64,000 nucleotides of DNA, from positions 56,464 through 120,463 of the forward strand of contig JAGWTP010000002.1 of assembly GCA_028868895.1 (NCBI GenBank), written 5' to 3'. The translations under genes were made by a program, and so were the position numbers. Shown here one piece after another: positions 40,451 through 50,247 of this stretch (position 1 is the first letter of the stretch; each line of letters begins with the position of its first letter). The DNA comes from Burkholderiales bacterium (GTDB taxonomy: Bacteria; Pseudomonadota; Gammaproteobacteria; Burkholderiales; Burkholderiaceae_C). The notes under the pieces are model-generated. The model had not been told where the DNA came from and did no database searches. It worked only from the letters and a program-made list of their open reading frames with translations.

Positions 40451-41305
40451 GTGAGCATCGACCACTACGAGAACTTTCCCGTCGCATCGTGGCTGTGCCC
40501 GCCGGCAATGCGCCCCGCTGTCTCGGCCATCTATGCTTTTGCACGCACGGCAGACGACCTTGCCGACGAAGGCGATGTGGCGCCGGCAAGGCGCCTGGCC
40601 GACCTTGCCGACTACCGCGCCGATCTGCAGGCGGTTTACGCTGGCACGCGGACTTCGCCGCGCTGGCCGCAGGTGTTCGAACCCTTGCGCATCGTCCAGA
40701 TCCGTCACTCGCTGCCGGTCGCCCTGCTCGCCGACCTGCTCGGCGCGTTCGAGCAGGATGTCGTGAAGCATGCCTATGCCGATCGCGCCGAGTTGCTCGA
40801 CTATTGCCGCCGCTCGGCCAACCCGGTCGGCCGATTGCTGCTGCACCTGTATGGCGTGACCGAATCAAGCGCCCTGAACCAGTCGGACGCCATCTGCACC
40901 GCGCTGCAACTCACCAACTTCTGGCAAGACTTGAGCGTCGACACGCGCCGCGGCCGCCTGTACCTGCCGGCCGCCGATTGCGCCCGCCACGGCGTGGCCG
41001 CGCAGGACCTGCTGGACCGGCGCGACACGCCGAACGTGCGCGCGCTGGTTGCCGAGATGGTGGCCTGGGCGCGTGAACGGATGGTCGCCGGTGCGCCGCT
41101 GGTGCATGCCATTGCCGGCCGAGCCGGTTGGGAGCTGCGACTCGTCGTGCAAGGCGGCCTGCGCGTGCTCGAAAGAATCGACGCGATCGACTGCGCCACG
41201 CTGCGGGTCCGCCCCACCCTGCGCTGGCACGACGCCCCATCGATGCTGTGGCGCGCCTTGCGCATGAGCCCGACGGCCGCAAGGTCTGCAAGCAGGCCGG
41301 CATGA
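40451..41305 (+). CDS. hpnC: HpnC, hydroxysqualene synthase-like
   Basis: 284 aa, GTG start. Squalene/phytoene synthase fold with Asp-rich motifs ARTADDLADEG and LQLTNFWQDLSVDTRRGR. In the HpnCDE route HpnD makes presqualene diphosphate, HpnC converts it to hydroxysqualene and HpnE reduces that to squalene. The last 15 residues are a low-similarity tail. It overlaps hpnD by 4 bp (ATGA). Confidence 0.93.
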   Translation: MSIDHYENFPVASWLCPPAMRPAVSAIYAFARTADDLADEGDVAPARRLADLADYRADLQAVYAGTRTSPRWPQVFEPLRIVQIRHSLPVALLADLLGAFEQDVVKHAYADRAELLDYCRRSANPVGRLLLHLYGVTESSALNQSDAICTALQLTNFWQDLSVDTRRGRLYLPAADCARHGVAAQDLLDRRDTPNVRALVAEMVAWARERMVAGAPLVHAIAGRAGWELRLVVQGGLRVLERIDAIDCATLRVRPTLRWHDAPSMLWRALRMSPTAARSASRPA

Positions 41306-42138
41306 CACCGGAGCAGTACGTTCAGGACAGGGCCACGCACAGCGGCTCTAGCTTCTACTACGCGTTCTTGTTCCTGCCGCCGCCGCGGCGCGCCGCGATC
41401 ACGGCGTTCTACGCGTTTTGCCGCGAGGTCGACGACGTGGTCGACGAGGTCACCGACCCGGGTGTCGCCGCGGTCAAGCTCGCGTGGTGGCGCAAGGAGG
41501 TTGGGTCGGCCTTCGCGGGCCAGCCCAGCCACCCGGCCATGAGGGCGCTGATGCCCCACGTTTCGGCCTACGACATTCGCGCCGAGCACCTGCAGGCCGT
41601 GATCGACGGCTGCCAGATGGATCTCGAGCAGTCGCGCTACCTCGACTTCGCCGGTCTGGCGCGCTATTGCCATCTGGTGGCCGGCGTGGTTGGCGAAGTG
41701 GCCGCGGGCATCTTCGGCCGCACCCAGCAAGCAACCACCGCCTACGCCCACCGGTTGGGACTGGCGATGCAGCTCACCAACATCATTCGCGACGTCGGTG
41801 ACGACGCCCGGCGCGGACGCATCTACCTGCCGATGGCCGAACTGAAGCAGTTCGATGTCAAGGCGCAGGAGGTACTGACCCGCGGCTACAGCGAGCGTTT
41901 CACCGCGCTGATGAAGTTCCAGGCCGAGCGCGCGCACCGCTGCTACGACGAAGCGTTCGCGCTGCTGCCCGAGGCCGACGCACGCGCCCAGAAGCCCGGC
42001 GTGATGATGGCCAACATCTATCGCACGCTGTTGCGCGAGATCGAGGCCGACAACTTCCAGGTGTTGCACCAGCGCACGTCGCTCACGCCACTGCGCAAGC
42101 TGTGGATCGCGATGCGCACGAACTGGCGCGGACGCTAG
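41302..42138 (+). CDS. hpnD: HpnD, presqualene diphosphate synthase
   Basis: 278 aa from MTPEQYVQDRATHSGSSFYYAFLFLPPPRRAAI. Asp-rich motifs FCREVDDVVDE and LQLTNIIRDVGDDARRGRIYLP are intact. It condenses two farnesyl diphosphates. Start and stop codons overlap both neighbours (ATGA with hpnC, TAGTG with hpnE), so the three genes form a tightly coupled unit. Confidence 0.94.
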   Translation: MTPEQYVQDRATHSGSSFYYAFLFLPPPRRAAITAFYAFCREVDDVVDEVTDPGVAAVKLAWWRKEVGSAFAGQPSHPAMRALMPHVSAYDIRAEHLQAVIDGCQMDLEQSRYLDFAGLARYCHLVAGVVGEVAAGIFGRTQQATTAYAHRLGLAMQLTNIIRDVGDDARRGRIYLPMAELKQFDVKAQEVLTRGYSERFTALMKFQAERAHRCYDEAFALLPEADARAQKPGVMMANIYRTLLREIEADNFQVLHQRTSLTPLRKLWIAMRTNWRGR

Positions 42139-43421
42139 TGACACCGAAGTCGGCGAGCCGCAGTGTGGCGGTGATCGGCGGCGGCTGGGCCGGCCTCGCG
42201 GCCGCCGTGGAGGCCGTGCGGCACGGCCATGTCGTCACGGTGTTCGAGATGGCGCCGCAGCTCGGTGGTCGTGCGCGCGGCGTCGACGCCGCGGACCTGG
42301 CGCTAGACAACGGACAGCACATTCTGATCGGCGCCTACGTCGACACGCTCGAGTTGCTGCACACGGTCGGCGTGTCGGTCGATCGGGCGTTCTTGCGCGC
42401 GCCGTTGTGCATCGCCGATCCGAACGGTGTCGGTCTGCGGCTGGCTGGCGGTGCGCCGATCGCCGCGTTCGCGGCTGCGGTGTTGCGCCAGCGAAGTTGG
42501 CGAGTCCGGGACCGCCTTGCGCTGCTCGCAGCCGCCACGCACTGGGCGCTGCGCGGCTTTCGCTGTCACCGGTCCCTGAGCGTGGCCAAGCTCACTGCGC
42601 GTCTGCCGCTGTCCGTGCGCAACGACCTGATCGATCCGCTGTGCGTGGCAGCGCTGAACACGGCTGCGAGCGACGCGAGCGCCGCGGTGTTCCTGCGGGT
42701 CCTGAAAGACGCGCTGTTTTCCGGCCCGGGTTCGGCGGACTTGCTGCTGCCACGGGCAAGCCTGAGCGCGCTGCTGCCCGAGCCAACGCTGCGCTGGCTT
42801 GCCAGCGTCGGCGCTCGGTTGCAACTGCAACACCGGGTCGGATCGGTGGCCGCGCAAGGCACGTCATGGATCATTGACGGTGAGCGATTCGACCGCGTCG
42901 TGCTCGCCACCACCGCGACCGAAGCCGCGCGCCTGACCGCGACGATCGCGCCCGAGTGGTCGCGCACGGCGGCTGCGCTGCGCTACGAGCCGATCGTCAC
43001 CGTCTACCTGCGCAGCGTAGGGGCGCGCCTGCCCGACCCGATGCTGGCGCTGCGAGCCGACGCCCGGTGGCCGGCGCAGTTCGTGTTCGACCGCGGCCAG
43101 CTCGGCGGCGCCGACGGCCTGCTCGCGTTCGTGGTCAGCGGCGCGCAGCCATGGGTCGACCGGGGCCTGGAGGCGACCGCGCAGGCCGCGATGGACCAGG
43201 CGCGTGAAGCGCTCGGCGACCATCTTCGCGGCCCGCTGCAACAGGTTCGAACCATCATCGAAAAGCGCGCGACCTTCCGCTGCACGCCGGGATTGCAACG
43301 GCCCGCGACGGCCATTGCACCCGGCCTGCACGCGGCCGGCGATTACGTCGCCGGGCCGTATCCGGCTACGCTTGAAGGCGCGGTACGCAGCGGGCTGCAG
43401 GCGGTTCGCGCGTTTTCTTGA
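42138..43421 (+). CDS. hpnE: HpnE, hydroxysqualene dehydroxylase
   Basis: 427 aa from a GTG that overlaps the hpnD stop by one base. FAD-binding motif VAVIGGGWAGLAAAVEAVRHGHVVTVFEMAPQLGGRARG and C-terminal GLHAAGDYVAGPYPATLEGAVRSG match the amine-oxidase/phytoene-desaturase-like HpnE family. It completes squalene formation. No squalene-hopene cyclase follows; the next gene is convergent 7 bp away. The final product (hopanoid or other) therefore depends on genes elsewhere. Confidence 0.93.
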   Translation: MTPKSASRSVAVIGGGWAGLAAAVEAVRHGHVVTVFEMAPQLGGRARGVDAADLALDNGQHILIGAYVDTLELLHTVGVSVDRAFLRAPLCIADPNGVGLRLAGGAPIAAFAAAVLRQRSWRVRDRLALLAAATHWALRGFRCHRSLSVAKLTARLPLSVRNDLIDPLCVAALNTAASDASAAVFLRVLKDALFSGPGSADLLLPRASLSALLPEPTLRWLASVGARLQLQHRVGSVAAQGTSWIIDGERFDRVVLATTATEAARLTATIAPEWSRTAAALRYEPIVTVYLRSVGARLPDPMLALRADARWPAQFVFDRGQLGGADGLLAFVVSGAQPWVDRGLEATAQAAMDQAREALGDHLRGPLQQVRTIIEKRATFRCTPGLQRPATAIAPGLHAAGDYVAGPYPATLEGAVRSGLQAVRAFS

Positions 43422-43428
43422 CGGGCGG

Positions 43429-44583
43429 CTACCGGTGCGCGAACGGCGCAGCCAGCGGCTCGCCAACGAACACCCCCTGCTGCGGCCAGGCGACACTCTT
43501 CCAGTAGGCCTCGATGGCACTGGCGCCCTGCAGGTAGTTGAGCAACAGCACCTGCGGGTGCGGGAACTTCTGCGGGTGCGAGCAAGGCTCGGAGACCGTT
43601 CCATAGCTCGCCGTGGCGCCCGAGGTGATCCAGGCAAGGATCGACATCTGCCCGCTGCCACCATCAAGCTGGCCACCGAACGAGGTGAGGTGATCGGCGA
43701 GCGCGCCAGGCACCCACGAGAGGGTGTCGAGTTGCCCGACCTGCGCCAGACCGGTTTCGTAAAGCAGCACGCGCCGCGCGTCGTGGACGGCCTGCGTGGT
43801 GTCGACGTGCACGTCGACATTCCATCGGCGCAACAGGCCCGGGGGTGGAAAGAAGGGCGTTCGTGCGCTGCGGGCGCGGTCATCGGTCGTGACGAAATAC
43901 GCGTTGACAGGCGGGCCACCGACCAAGCCGAGGCTCGCGTCGGCCTGAACGCCGCGCCGGATCATCGCCTTGGCCGTCGCGACATCGTCGGCCGCAAGCA
44001 GCATCGAGGGGCGCAACTTCAGGTCGCGGTACGGGCGAGATGTCGCCGCATCGAAATACGGCGAACGCTTCGACGGTGCGCACGTGTTCTCACACACCGC
44101 CGGATCGTAGCCAAGCGTGAGTGCTCCGGTGATCGAGTTGCAGTTCACGGCGTAGGGAACGGTCCACGCCAGGGCGAGCGCCTGGACCGCCCCGCCGAAG
44201 GCCGAATCCACCGTAGCGGCCAAGGCCTTGAATTCCTCGGGCGTGAGCGTGGCCCTGGCGGGCAGAGTGACATGCAGCACCTGATCGGGCGCAAGCCTGC
44301 GGGCCTTGATGTAGAACTCGCCGACCGCGACCGAGTACGGATCCGCATCGTTGATCACCAGTCCGATGTCAGCGCTCGTCAGCCGGCCGTCGGTCCGCGG
44401 AATCCGGAGCCACTGCGCCGAGTGAAGCACCGCCGGTGCAGACGGAGCGCTGAAATCGAAGGTTCGGTAGGCAAACGCCGCCGGGCCACCTGGCGGGCTC
44501 GCCACGTCGGCCAGCGCCAGCCCCGGGACAACGCAGCACGAGTACCCGAACCCGACCGCCGCGACCGCCAGCGCCCGGGACAT
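43429..44583 (-). CDS. TIGR03790-family secreted protein
   Basis: 384 aa from MSRALAVAAVGFGYSCCVVPGLALADVASPP, a plausible Sec signal peptide. The body matches what I recall of the TIGR03790 family (IGLVINDADPYSVAVGEFYIKARRLAPDQVLHVTLP; LLNYLQGASAIEAYWKSVAWPQQGVFVGEPLAAPF). Function is unknown; the fold is predicted extracytoplasmic. No Shine-Dalgarno is seen for this ATG. The frame stays open 121 codons upstream through a hexamer repeat encoding Thr-Ser repeats, so a longer form is possible. IclR-type regulator divergent. Confidence 0.75.
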   Translation of the reverse strand: MSRALAVAAVGFGYSCCVVPGLALADVASPPGGPAAFAYRTFDFSAPSAPAVLHSAQWLRIPRTDGRLTSADIGLVINDADPYSVAVGEFYIKARRLAPDQVLHVTLPARATLTPEEFKALAATVDSAFGGAVQALALAWTVPYAVNCNSITGALTLGYDPAVCENTCAPSKRSPYFDAATSRPYRDLKLRPSMLLAADDVATAKAMIRRGVQADASLGLVGGPPVNAYFVTTDDRARSARTPFFPPPGLLRRWNVDVHVDTTQAVHDARRVLLYETGLAQVGQLDTLSWVPGALADHLTSFGGQLDGGSGQMSILAWITSGATASYGTVSEPCSHPQKFPHPQVLLLNYLQGASAIEAYWKSVAWPQQGVFVGEPLAAPFAHR

Positions 44584-44592
44584 CGCGAGCCG

Positions 44593-44671
<79 letters not shown>

Positions 44672-44770
44672 GTGCCGGCCAACCTCACACGACGCAACGG
44701 TGCCACGGAAATCAGTTCCGGATCGTTGCCATTGGTTTCGCCATACAAAATTCTCTTCAGGTAGTGGACA

Positions 44771-45547
44771 ATGACAGCCATGGCGAAAAGTGAAAACATG
44801 ACTCCGACGATACAGGTGCTCGAGCGCGCGTTCGCGTTGCTCGACGTACTCGCCACCAGCGCGGATCCGGTTTCGCTGAAGAAGATCAGCGAGCAGACCG
44901 GGCTGCATCCGTCCACGGCCCACCGCATCCTGAACGACCTGACCATCGGTCGCTACGTGGATCGGCCGCAGGCGGGCAGCTATCGGCTCGGCATGCGTCT
45001 GCTGGAGCTGGGAAACCTGGTGAAGGTGCGCCTGGACGTGCGCGACGCCGCACTCGGCCCGATGCGCGAGTTGCACAAGCTCACGCACCAGCCGGTCAAT
45101 CTGTCGATGCGCCAGGGCGACGAAATCATCTACATCGAACGCGCTTACAGCGAACGCTCGGGCATGCAGGTCGTGCGCGCGATCGGCGGTCGCGCCCCGT
45201 TGCATCTCACGTCAGTCGGCAAATTGTTCCTGGCGCAGGACGATCCGACGCGCGTCCGTGCCTACGCCACCCGCACCGGCCTGGCCGGCCATACGCGCAA
45301 CAGCATCACCGAGCTGGCACGGTTGGAGCGCGAACTGGCGCGGGTGAATCAATACGGTACTGCGCGCGACGACGAAGAGCTCGAGCTGGGGGTGCGGTGC
45401 ATGGCGGCCAGCATTCTCGACGACCAGGGCAGACTCGTGGCGGGGTTGTCGATCTCGGCGCCCGCCGATCGGCTGGAGGAGGGCTGGCTGGAGCGCCTCA
45501 AGCAGACCGCAGCGCAGATCTCGACGGCGCTAGGCTATCGCGGCTGA
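44771..45547 (+). CDS. IclR-family transcriptional regulator
   Basis: 258 aa. N-terminal winged HTH (IQVLERAFALLDVLATSADPVSLKKISEQTGLHPSTAHRILNDLTIGRYVDRP, about 14-66) and IclR effector domain (APLHLTSVGKLFLAQ; VRCMAASILDDQGRLVAGLSISAPADRL). IclR proteins respond to small organic acids and often control a divergent gene, here possibly the TIGR03790 gene; target and ligand are unknown. Alternative in-frame ATGs at 44780 and 44801 are possible starts. Confidence 0.9.
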   Translation: MTAMAKSENMTPTIQVLERAFALLDVLATSADPVSLKKISEQTGLHPSTAHRILNDLTIGRYVDRPQAGSYRLGMRLLELGNLVKVRLDVRDAALGPMRELHKLTHQPVNLSMRQGDEIIYIERAYSERSGMQVVRAIGGRAPLHLTSVGKLFLAQDDPTRVRAYATRTGLAGHTRNSITELARLERELARVNQYGTARDDEELELGVRCMAASILDDQGRLVAGLSISAPADRLEEGWLERLKQTAAQISTALGYRG

Positions 45548-45597
45548 GCAACTTGGCAGCGTTGCAATGACGCAGCCTCTCGGTATCGCGCAACGCC

Positions 45598-46662
45598 TTA
45601 CGAGGCGACCTTCGGCAGGCTCACCGGCGCATGCGCCGGCAGTTCGCTGACCCAGCGGCGCACGCGCTCGGCATCGCCGATGCGCGAATACTTGCCGGCC
45701 GAATCCAGGAACACCATGATCAGCTTGCGCCCGGCCATGCGCGCTTGCATCACCATGCAACGTCCGGCCTCGTTGATGAACCCGGTCTTTTGCAGAATGA
45801 TGTCCCAGGCCGGGTTGCGAACCAGCGCATTGGTGGTGCGGAACTGGGCCGGGCGGTGGCCGAGTTCGACCTCGTACTGCGGCGAGGTCGAGAACTCGCG
45901 AATGATCGGGTACTGCTGAGCAGCCTGAACGAGCGTGGCAAGGTCCCGCGCGCTGGACTGGTTACGACTCGACAGACCCGTGGGCTCGACATAGTGCGTG
46001 TCATTCATGCCGAGTTCGTGCGCCTTGCGGTTCATCGCGGCCACAAAGGCCTCCAGGCCACCCGGATAGGCGCGCCCGAGCGCATGCGCAGCGCGGTTCT
46101 CCGACGACATCAGCGCCAGGTGCAGCATCTCTTCGCGGCTCAACGTCGTGCCCACCCGCAGCCGCGAGCGGCTGTTCTTTTCGGTGTCGACATCGTCCTC
46201 GGTGACGGTAAGCATTTCGTTCGGCGGCAGATTGGCCTCGGTCACGACGACGGCGGTCATCAACTTGGTCAGCGACGCGATCGGCAATACCGCTTGCGAG
46301 TTCTTGCTGAACAGCACCTCGTTGGTGTCGGCGTCGAGCACCAGTGCGACGCTGGACTTCAGGTCCAGCGCATCGGCCGTATTGTGCAAGCCATAAAGTT
46401 GCCCGAACGACGGCCGGGCCGGCTCGAAACGAACGACCGATGACACGCGCTTGATCCCGCCCCGGCTGCCGTTGCGCAGCACCACATGCCGTGCCGCCTT
46501 GGGGGGCCGAGCATGTGATGTACGGTGGGTCGAATGGGTCGCGGCCACATGGGCGACCGCATGGTGCTTTTTCTTCACCGCGGCATCGGCGCAGATCGGC
46601 AGGGCCATGGCTGCCGCCAGCGCCAGCAGGCCGGTCTTCAAGAACGTGTTGAATCGTGTCAC
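45598..46662 (-). CDS. pbpG: D-alanyl-D-alanine endopeptidase (PBP7-like)
   Basis: 354 aa from a GTG preceded by GAGAG (VTRFNTFLKTGLLALAAAMALPICADA signal peptide). Penicillin-binding motifs: S-x-x-K in ASLTKLM (Ser about 130), S-x-N in SSENRAAH (about 187-189), K-T-G in QKTGFINEAG (about 292-294). It cleaves peptidoglycan cross-links in the periplasm. A His/Lys/Arg-rich linker follows the signal peptide. The promoter at 46690-46718 lies inside the longer possible ORF, which supports the shorter start. Confidence 0.93.
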   Translation of the reverse strand: MTRFNTFLKTGLLALAAAMALPICADAAVKKKHHAVAHVAATHSTHRTSHARPPKAARHVVLRNGSRGGIKRVSSVVRFEPARPSFGQLYGLHNTADALDLKSSVALVLDADTNEVLFSKNSQAVLPIASLTKLMTAVVVTEANLPPNEMLTVTEDDVDTEKNSRSRLRVGTTLSREEMLHLALMSSENRAAHALGRAYPGGLEAFVAAMNRKAHELGMNDTHYVEPTGLSSRNQSSARDLATLVQAAQQYPIIREFSTSPQYEVELGHRPAQFRTTNALVRNPAWDIILQKTGFINEAGRCMVMQARMAGRKLIMVFLDSAGKYSRIGDAERVRRWVSELPAHAPVSLPKVAS

Positions 46663-46689
46663 GGAAATCTCTCGTCGCCCTGTGCCGCG

Positions 46690-46718
46690 AGTGTAGGTGA
46701 AAGGAAAAAAGCGCACAA
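46690..46718 (-). promoter_or_regulatory. Promoter of pbpG
   Basis: On the minus strand TTGTGC (46713-46718), a 17-bp spacer and TACACT (46690-46695). Predicted initiation near 46683 leaves a leader of about 20 nt containing GAGAG before the GTG at 46662. Confidence 0.6.
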
Positions 46719-46781
46719 GATCAAAAACTTATGCGGTTTTTCTCAAGTTGGTCCTTCGGATCGACCAGCGTCATCGCGGGC

Positions 46782-48323
46782 TCAGCCTTGTGCGGCCACG
46801 CGCTCGACCCTGCTGTGCAACTTATTGAGCGCCGCGAGGTACGCCTTGGCCGAGGCCACGACGATGTCAGGGTCGGACCCCACACCGTTGACCACCCGCC
46901 CACCGAGCTGAAGCCGCACCGTCACCTCGCCTTGCGATTCGGTGCTGCCCGACGTGATCGCGTTGACCGAATACAGCAGCAGTTCAGCACCGCTCTTGAC
47001 CTTGGATTCGATCGCCTTCAGGCTCGCGTCGACCGGGCCGTTGCCGTCGCTCTCGGCGTGGTGCTCGACCTCGCCGGCGGCGAACGCAACGCTGGCGTGG
47101 GGTCGCTCACCGGTCTCGGAGTGCTGCGACAGCGCGAGCAACCGATAGTGTTCATGCTCGGCCGTGACCGATTCATCCATCACGAGCGCGACGATGTCTT
47201 CGTCGAAGATTTCGCTCTTGCGGTCGGCGAGTTCCTTGAACTTGGCAAACGCGGCGTTGACCTCGGCCTCGGACTCCATGTCGATGCCAAGGTCCTTGAG
47301 GCGCTGCTTGAACGCATTGCGCCCCGACAGCTTGCCCAGAACGATCTTGTTGGTGGCCCAGCCGACGTCTTCGGCGCGCATGATCTCGTAGGTGTCGCGG
47401 GCCTTGAGCACGCCATCCTGGTGGATGCCCGAGGCATGCGCGAACGCGTTGGCACCGACGACCGCCTTGTTGGGTTGCACCACGAACCCGGTGGTCTGAG
47501 CCACCAGCCGCGAGGCCGGCACGATCTGCGTTGCGTCGATGCCGAGTTCCAGGCCGAAATAGTCGCGCCGCGTCTTCACCGCCATCACCACCTCTTCGAG
47601 CGAGCAGTTGCCGGCGCGCTCGCCCAGGCCGTTGATCGTGCACTCGACCTGGCGCGCCCCGCCGATCATCACGCCGGCCAGCGAGTTCGCCACCGCCATG
47701 CCGAGGTCGTTGTGGCAGTGCACCGACCAGACCGCCTTGTCGGCGTTCGGGATGCGCTCGCGCAGATCGCGGATGAAGTGGCCGTACAACTCGGGTATGG
47801 CGTAGCCCACGGTATCGGGCACGTTGATGGTGGTGGCGCCTTCGTCGATCACCGCTTCGAGCACGCGGCACAGAAAGTCGGGGTCGGAGCGGTAGCCGTC
47901 TTCGGGCGAGAACTCGACATCGCCCGACAGGTTGCGCGCGAACCGCGTCGCCAGCCTGGCCTGCTCGTACACCTGCTCCGGCGTCATGCGCAGCTTCTTC
48001 TCCATGTGCAGCGCACTGGTCGCCAGGAACAAATGGATGCGCGTCGAGGCGCCTCCCTGGAGCGCCTGAGCGGCACGCGAGATGTCGCGATCGTTGGCGC
48101 GGGCGAGCGAACACACCGTGCTGTCCCTGATCGCGTGGGCGATCGCCTTCACCGCTTCGAAGTCGCCGTTCGACGACGCGGCGAAGCCGGCTTCGATCAC
48201 GTCGACCTTCAGGCGCTCGAGCTGGCGTGCGATGCGCAGCTTCTCGTCCTTGGTCATCGAGGCGCCGGGCGACTGCTCGCCATCGCGCAAGGTGGTGTCG
48301 AAGATGATCAGCTTGTCAGCCAT
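46782..48323 (-). CDS. leuA: 2-isopropylmalate synthase, type 1
   Basis: 513 aa from [23 protein letters not shown], with AGGAG before the ATG. Metal/catalytic motifs [25 protein letters not shown] and [14 protein letters not shown]-terminal LeuA allosteric domain for leucine feedback ([30 protein letters not shown]). It commits 2-ketoisovalerate to leucine. It lies 29 bp after a second, type 2 leuA paralogue; both are downstream of the leu leader. Confidence 0.95.
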   Translation of the reverse strand: MADKLIIFDTTLRDGEQSPGASMTKDEKLRIARQLERLKVDVIEAGFAASSNGDFEAVKAIAHAIRDSTVCSLARANDRDISRAAQALQGGASTRIHLFLATSALHMEKKLRMTPEQVYEQARLATRFARNLSGDVEFSPEDGYRSDPDFLCRVLEAVIDEGATTINVPDTVGYAIPELYGHFIRDLRERIPNADKAVWSVHCHNDLGMAVANSLAGVMIGGARQVECTINGLGERAGNCSLEEVVMAVKTRRDYFGLELGIDATQIVPASRLVAQTTGFVVQPNKAVVGANAFAHASGIHQDGVLKARDTYEIMRAEDVGWATNKIVLGKLSGRNAFKQRLKDLGIDMESEAEVNAAFAKFKELADRKSEIFDEDIVALVMDESVTAEHEHYRLLALSQHSETGERPHASVAFAAGEVEHHAESDGNGPVDASLKAIESKVKSGAELLLYSVNAITSGSTESQGEVTVRLQLGGRVVNGVGSDPDIVVASAKAYLAALNKLHSRVERVAAQG

Positions 48324-48352
48324 GCGTTTGCTCCTGATGAACGGCTTGAATC

Positions 48353-50062
48353 TTAGGCGACGGTGGTCTGGTCGTCGGTGGCCATGGACACGCCTGTGGC
48401 GCGGCACAGGCCCGACACGATGGCCTTGAGCGAGGCCGACACGATGTTGGTGTCGATGCCCACGCCAAACAGCGTCTGGCCATCGTCGCCCGCAGCGCCG
48501 ATGCGCAGCTCCAGGTAGGCCACCGCGCGCGCGTCGGCGCCGCTGCCGATGGCATGCTCGTGGTAGTCGAGCACCCGCAGCGTCGCTCCGATGTGCGTCG
48601 CCAAGCCATCGACGAACGCGTCGATCGGCCCGGTGCCGATGCCAGCTACGTGGAAACGCCGGCGCCCGATCGACACCTCGGCGCTCAGCCCGACGGTGTT
48701 GCCCGATCGGTCGGTGACGACCGGGTGCGAAACCTGCGCGCGGCTTGCAGCACCGATCACATACTCACGCTCGAAGATGTGCCAGAGGTCGGCGGCCGAG
48801 AGTTCCTTGCCGTCATCGTCCATCACCGCCTGCACGACCTGGCTGAACTCGATCTGCAGCCGGCGCGGCAGTTCGAGGCCGTACTCGCTTTCGAGCAGGT
48901 AGGCGATGCCGCCCTTGCCCGACTGGCTGTTGACGCGGATCACCGCGTCGTAGCTGCGCCCCAGGTCCTTCGGGTCGATCGGCAGGTAGGGCATGTCCCA
49001 CACGTCACCGTCCTTGCGGGCCGCGAAGGCCTTTCTGATCGCGTCCTGGTGCGAGCCCGAGAACGACGTGTAGACCAGGTCGCCCACGTACGGGTGGCGC
49101 GGGTGCACGGGCAACTGGTTGCATTGCTCGACACAACGCCGCACCTCGTCGATGTCCGAGAAATCCAGTCCCGGGGCCACGCCTTGCGTGTACAGGTTCA
49201 AGGCGATGTTCACGAGGTCGACGTTGCCGGTGCGCTCGCCGTTGCCAAACAGGCAACCTTCGATCCGGTCGGCGCCGGCCATCAGCGCCAACTCCCCCGC
49301 GGCCGTGCCGGTGCCGCGGTCGTTGTGCGGGTGCACCGACAGCACGATGGCGTCGCGCCGCTCGAGATGGCGGTGCATCCACTCGACCATGTCGGCGTAG
49401 ACGTTCGGCGTCGAATGTTCCACCGTCGAAGGCAGGTTGACGATGCACTTGCGCGCAGCCGTGGGCTGCCAGACGGCCGTGACCGCATCGACCACACGTT
49501 TGCTGAACGCGAGTTCGGTGCCCGAGAACATCTCGGGCGAGTACTCGAACCGCCATTCGGTTTCCGGCCGACGCTGCGCGCATTCGAGCAGCAGGCGCGC
49601 ATGTGCGGTCGCGAGTTCGACGATGCCGTCTTCGTCCAGCCCCAGCACCACGCGGCGCATCACCGGCGCGACCGCGTTGTAGAGGTGAACGATGGCACGC
49701 GGGCAACCGACCAGCGACTCGAACGTGCGCGCGATCAGTTGCGGTCGGGCCGGCGTCAGCACCTGGATTGTCACGTCGTCGGGTATGCGGCGCTCCTCGA
49801 TCAGTCGGCGAACGAACTCGAACTCGGTCTGCGATGCCGACGGAAACCCGACCTCGATCTCCTTGAAGCCGATGCGCACCAGCATCTCGAACATGCGCAG
49901 CTTGCGCTGCGCATCCATGGGCTCGATCAGCGCCTGGTTGCCGTCGCGAAGGTCGGTGCTCAGCCAGATCGGTGCGGCGGCGAGCACGGCGTCGGGCCAG
50001 GTCCGGTCGCGCAGGCCGATGGGTGCGAAGGCGTGGTACTTCTGGCGGGGTTGCTTCAACAT
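48353..50062 (-). CDS. leuA2: 2-isopropylmalate synthase, type 2 (long, actinobacterial-style)
   Basis: 569 aa. N-terminus [24 protein letters not shown], the catalytic stretch [63 protein letters not shown] and the C-terminal regulatory domain ([37 protein letters not shown]) match the type 2 subfamily known from mycobacteria and corynebacteria. Same reaction expected as leuA. It is preceded by a Leu-rich leader peptide and a terminator-like hairpin. Confidence 0.93.
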   Translation of the reverse strand: MLKQPRQKYHAFAPIGLRDRTWPDAVLAAAPIWLSTDLRDGNQALIEPMDAQRKLRMFEMLVRIGFKEIEVGFPSASQTEFEFVRRLIEERRIPDDVTIQVLTPARPQLIARTFESLVGCPRAIVHLYNAVAPVMRRVVLGLDEDGIVELATAHARLLLECAQRRPETEWRFEYSPEMFSGTELAFSKRVVDAVTAVWQPTAARKCIVNLPSTVEHSTPNVYADMVEWMHRHLERRDAIVLSVHPHNDRGTGTAAGELALMAGADRIEGCLFGNGERTGNVDLVNIALNLYTQGVAPGLDFSDIDEVRRCVEQCNQLPVHPRHPYVGDLVYTSFSGSHQDAIRKAFAARKDGDVWDMPYLPIDPKDLGRSYDAVIRVNSQSGKGGIAYLLESEYGLELPRRLQIEFSQVVQAVMDDDGKELSAADLWHIFEREYVIGAASRAQVSHPVVTDRSGNTVGLSAEVSIGRRRFHVAGIGTGPIDAFVDGLATHIGATLRVLDYHEHAIGSGADARAVAYLELRIGAAGDDGQTLFGVGIDTNIVSASLKAIVSGLCRATGVSMATDDQTTVA

Positions 50063-50100
50063 GATGGGTTCCGGTGAGTGGAGTGCTGCAACCCGCAGCT

Positions 50101-50142
50101 CGAAAATGACAAACGGCCCGCTGCAGGTTGCATACGGGCCGT
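50101..50142 (-). terminator. Attenuator hairpin in the leu leader
   Basis: On the minus strand an 8-bp GC stem ACGGCCCG/CGGGCCGT (50135-50142 with 50113-50120, 14-nt loop) is followed by TTTGTCATTTT. It lies between the leader peptide stop and the leuA2 start. The T-run is interrupted, so it may be a modest terminator. Confidence 0.65.
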
Positions 50143-50170
50143 CGAGATCAGAACGCGTGGACGTGCTTGA

Positions 50171-50224
50171 CTAGCGAACCCGTGGTTCTCCTAGCAGTAG
50201 CAGCGACGCGTTCAGGAAAGTCAT
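50171..50224 (-). CDS. leu operon leader peptide (MTFLNASLLLLGEPRVR)
   Basis: 17 codons, ATG at 50224 and TAG at 50171-50173, with four consecutive Leu codons (CTG CTA CTG CTA) at residues 8-11 and a fifth Leu at 4. It lies 109 bp before leuA2, after pssA. A small hairpin GAACC/GGTTC overlaps its 3' end (50176-50188), and a terminator-like hairpin follows. Ribosome stalling at Leu codons when Leu-tRNA is scarce would fit transcription attenuation. No Shine-Dalgarno is seen; a weak -10 TACATT at 50232-50237 could make it leaderless. Confidence 0.75.
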   Translation of the reverse strand: MTFLNASLLLLGEPRVR

Positions 50225-50247
50225 GAGCCGCAATGTAGCACGAGCGC

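Noticed and set aside
46721..46780. A 17-codon ORF (MTLVDPKDQLEKNRISF) between leuA and pbpG
   Set aside because: It lies in the leuA 3' region and has no leader-type codon run or following hairpin; support is too weak to call it a gene.
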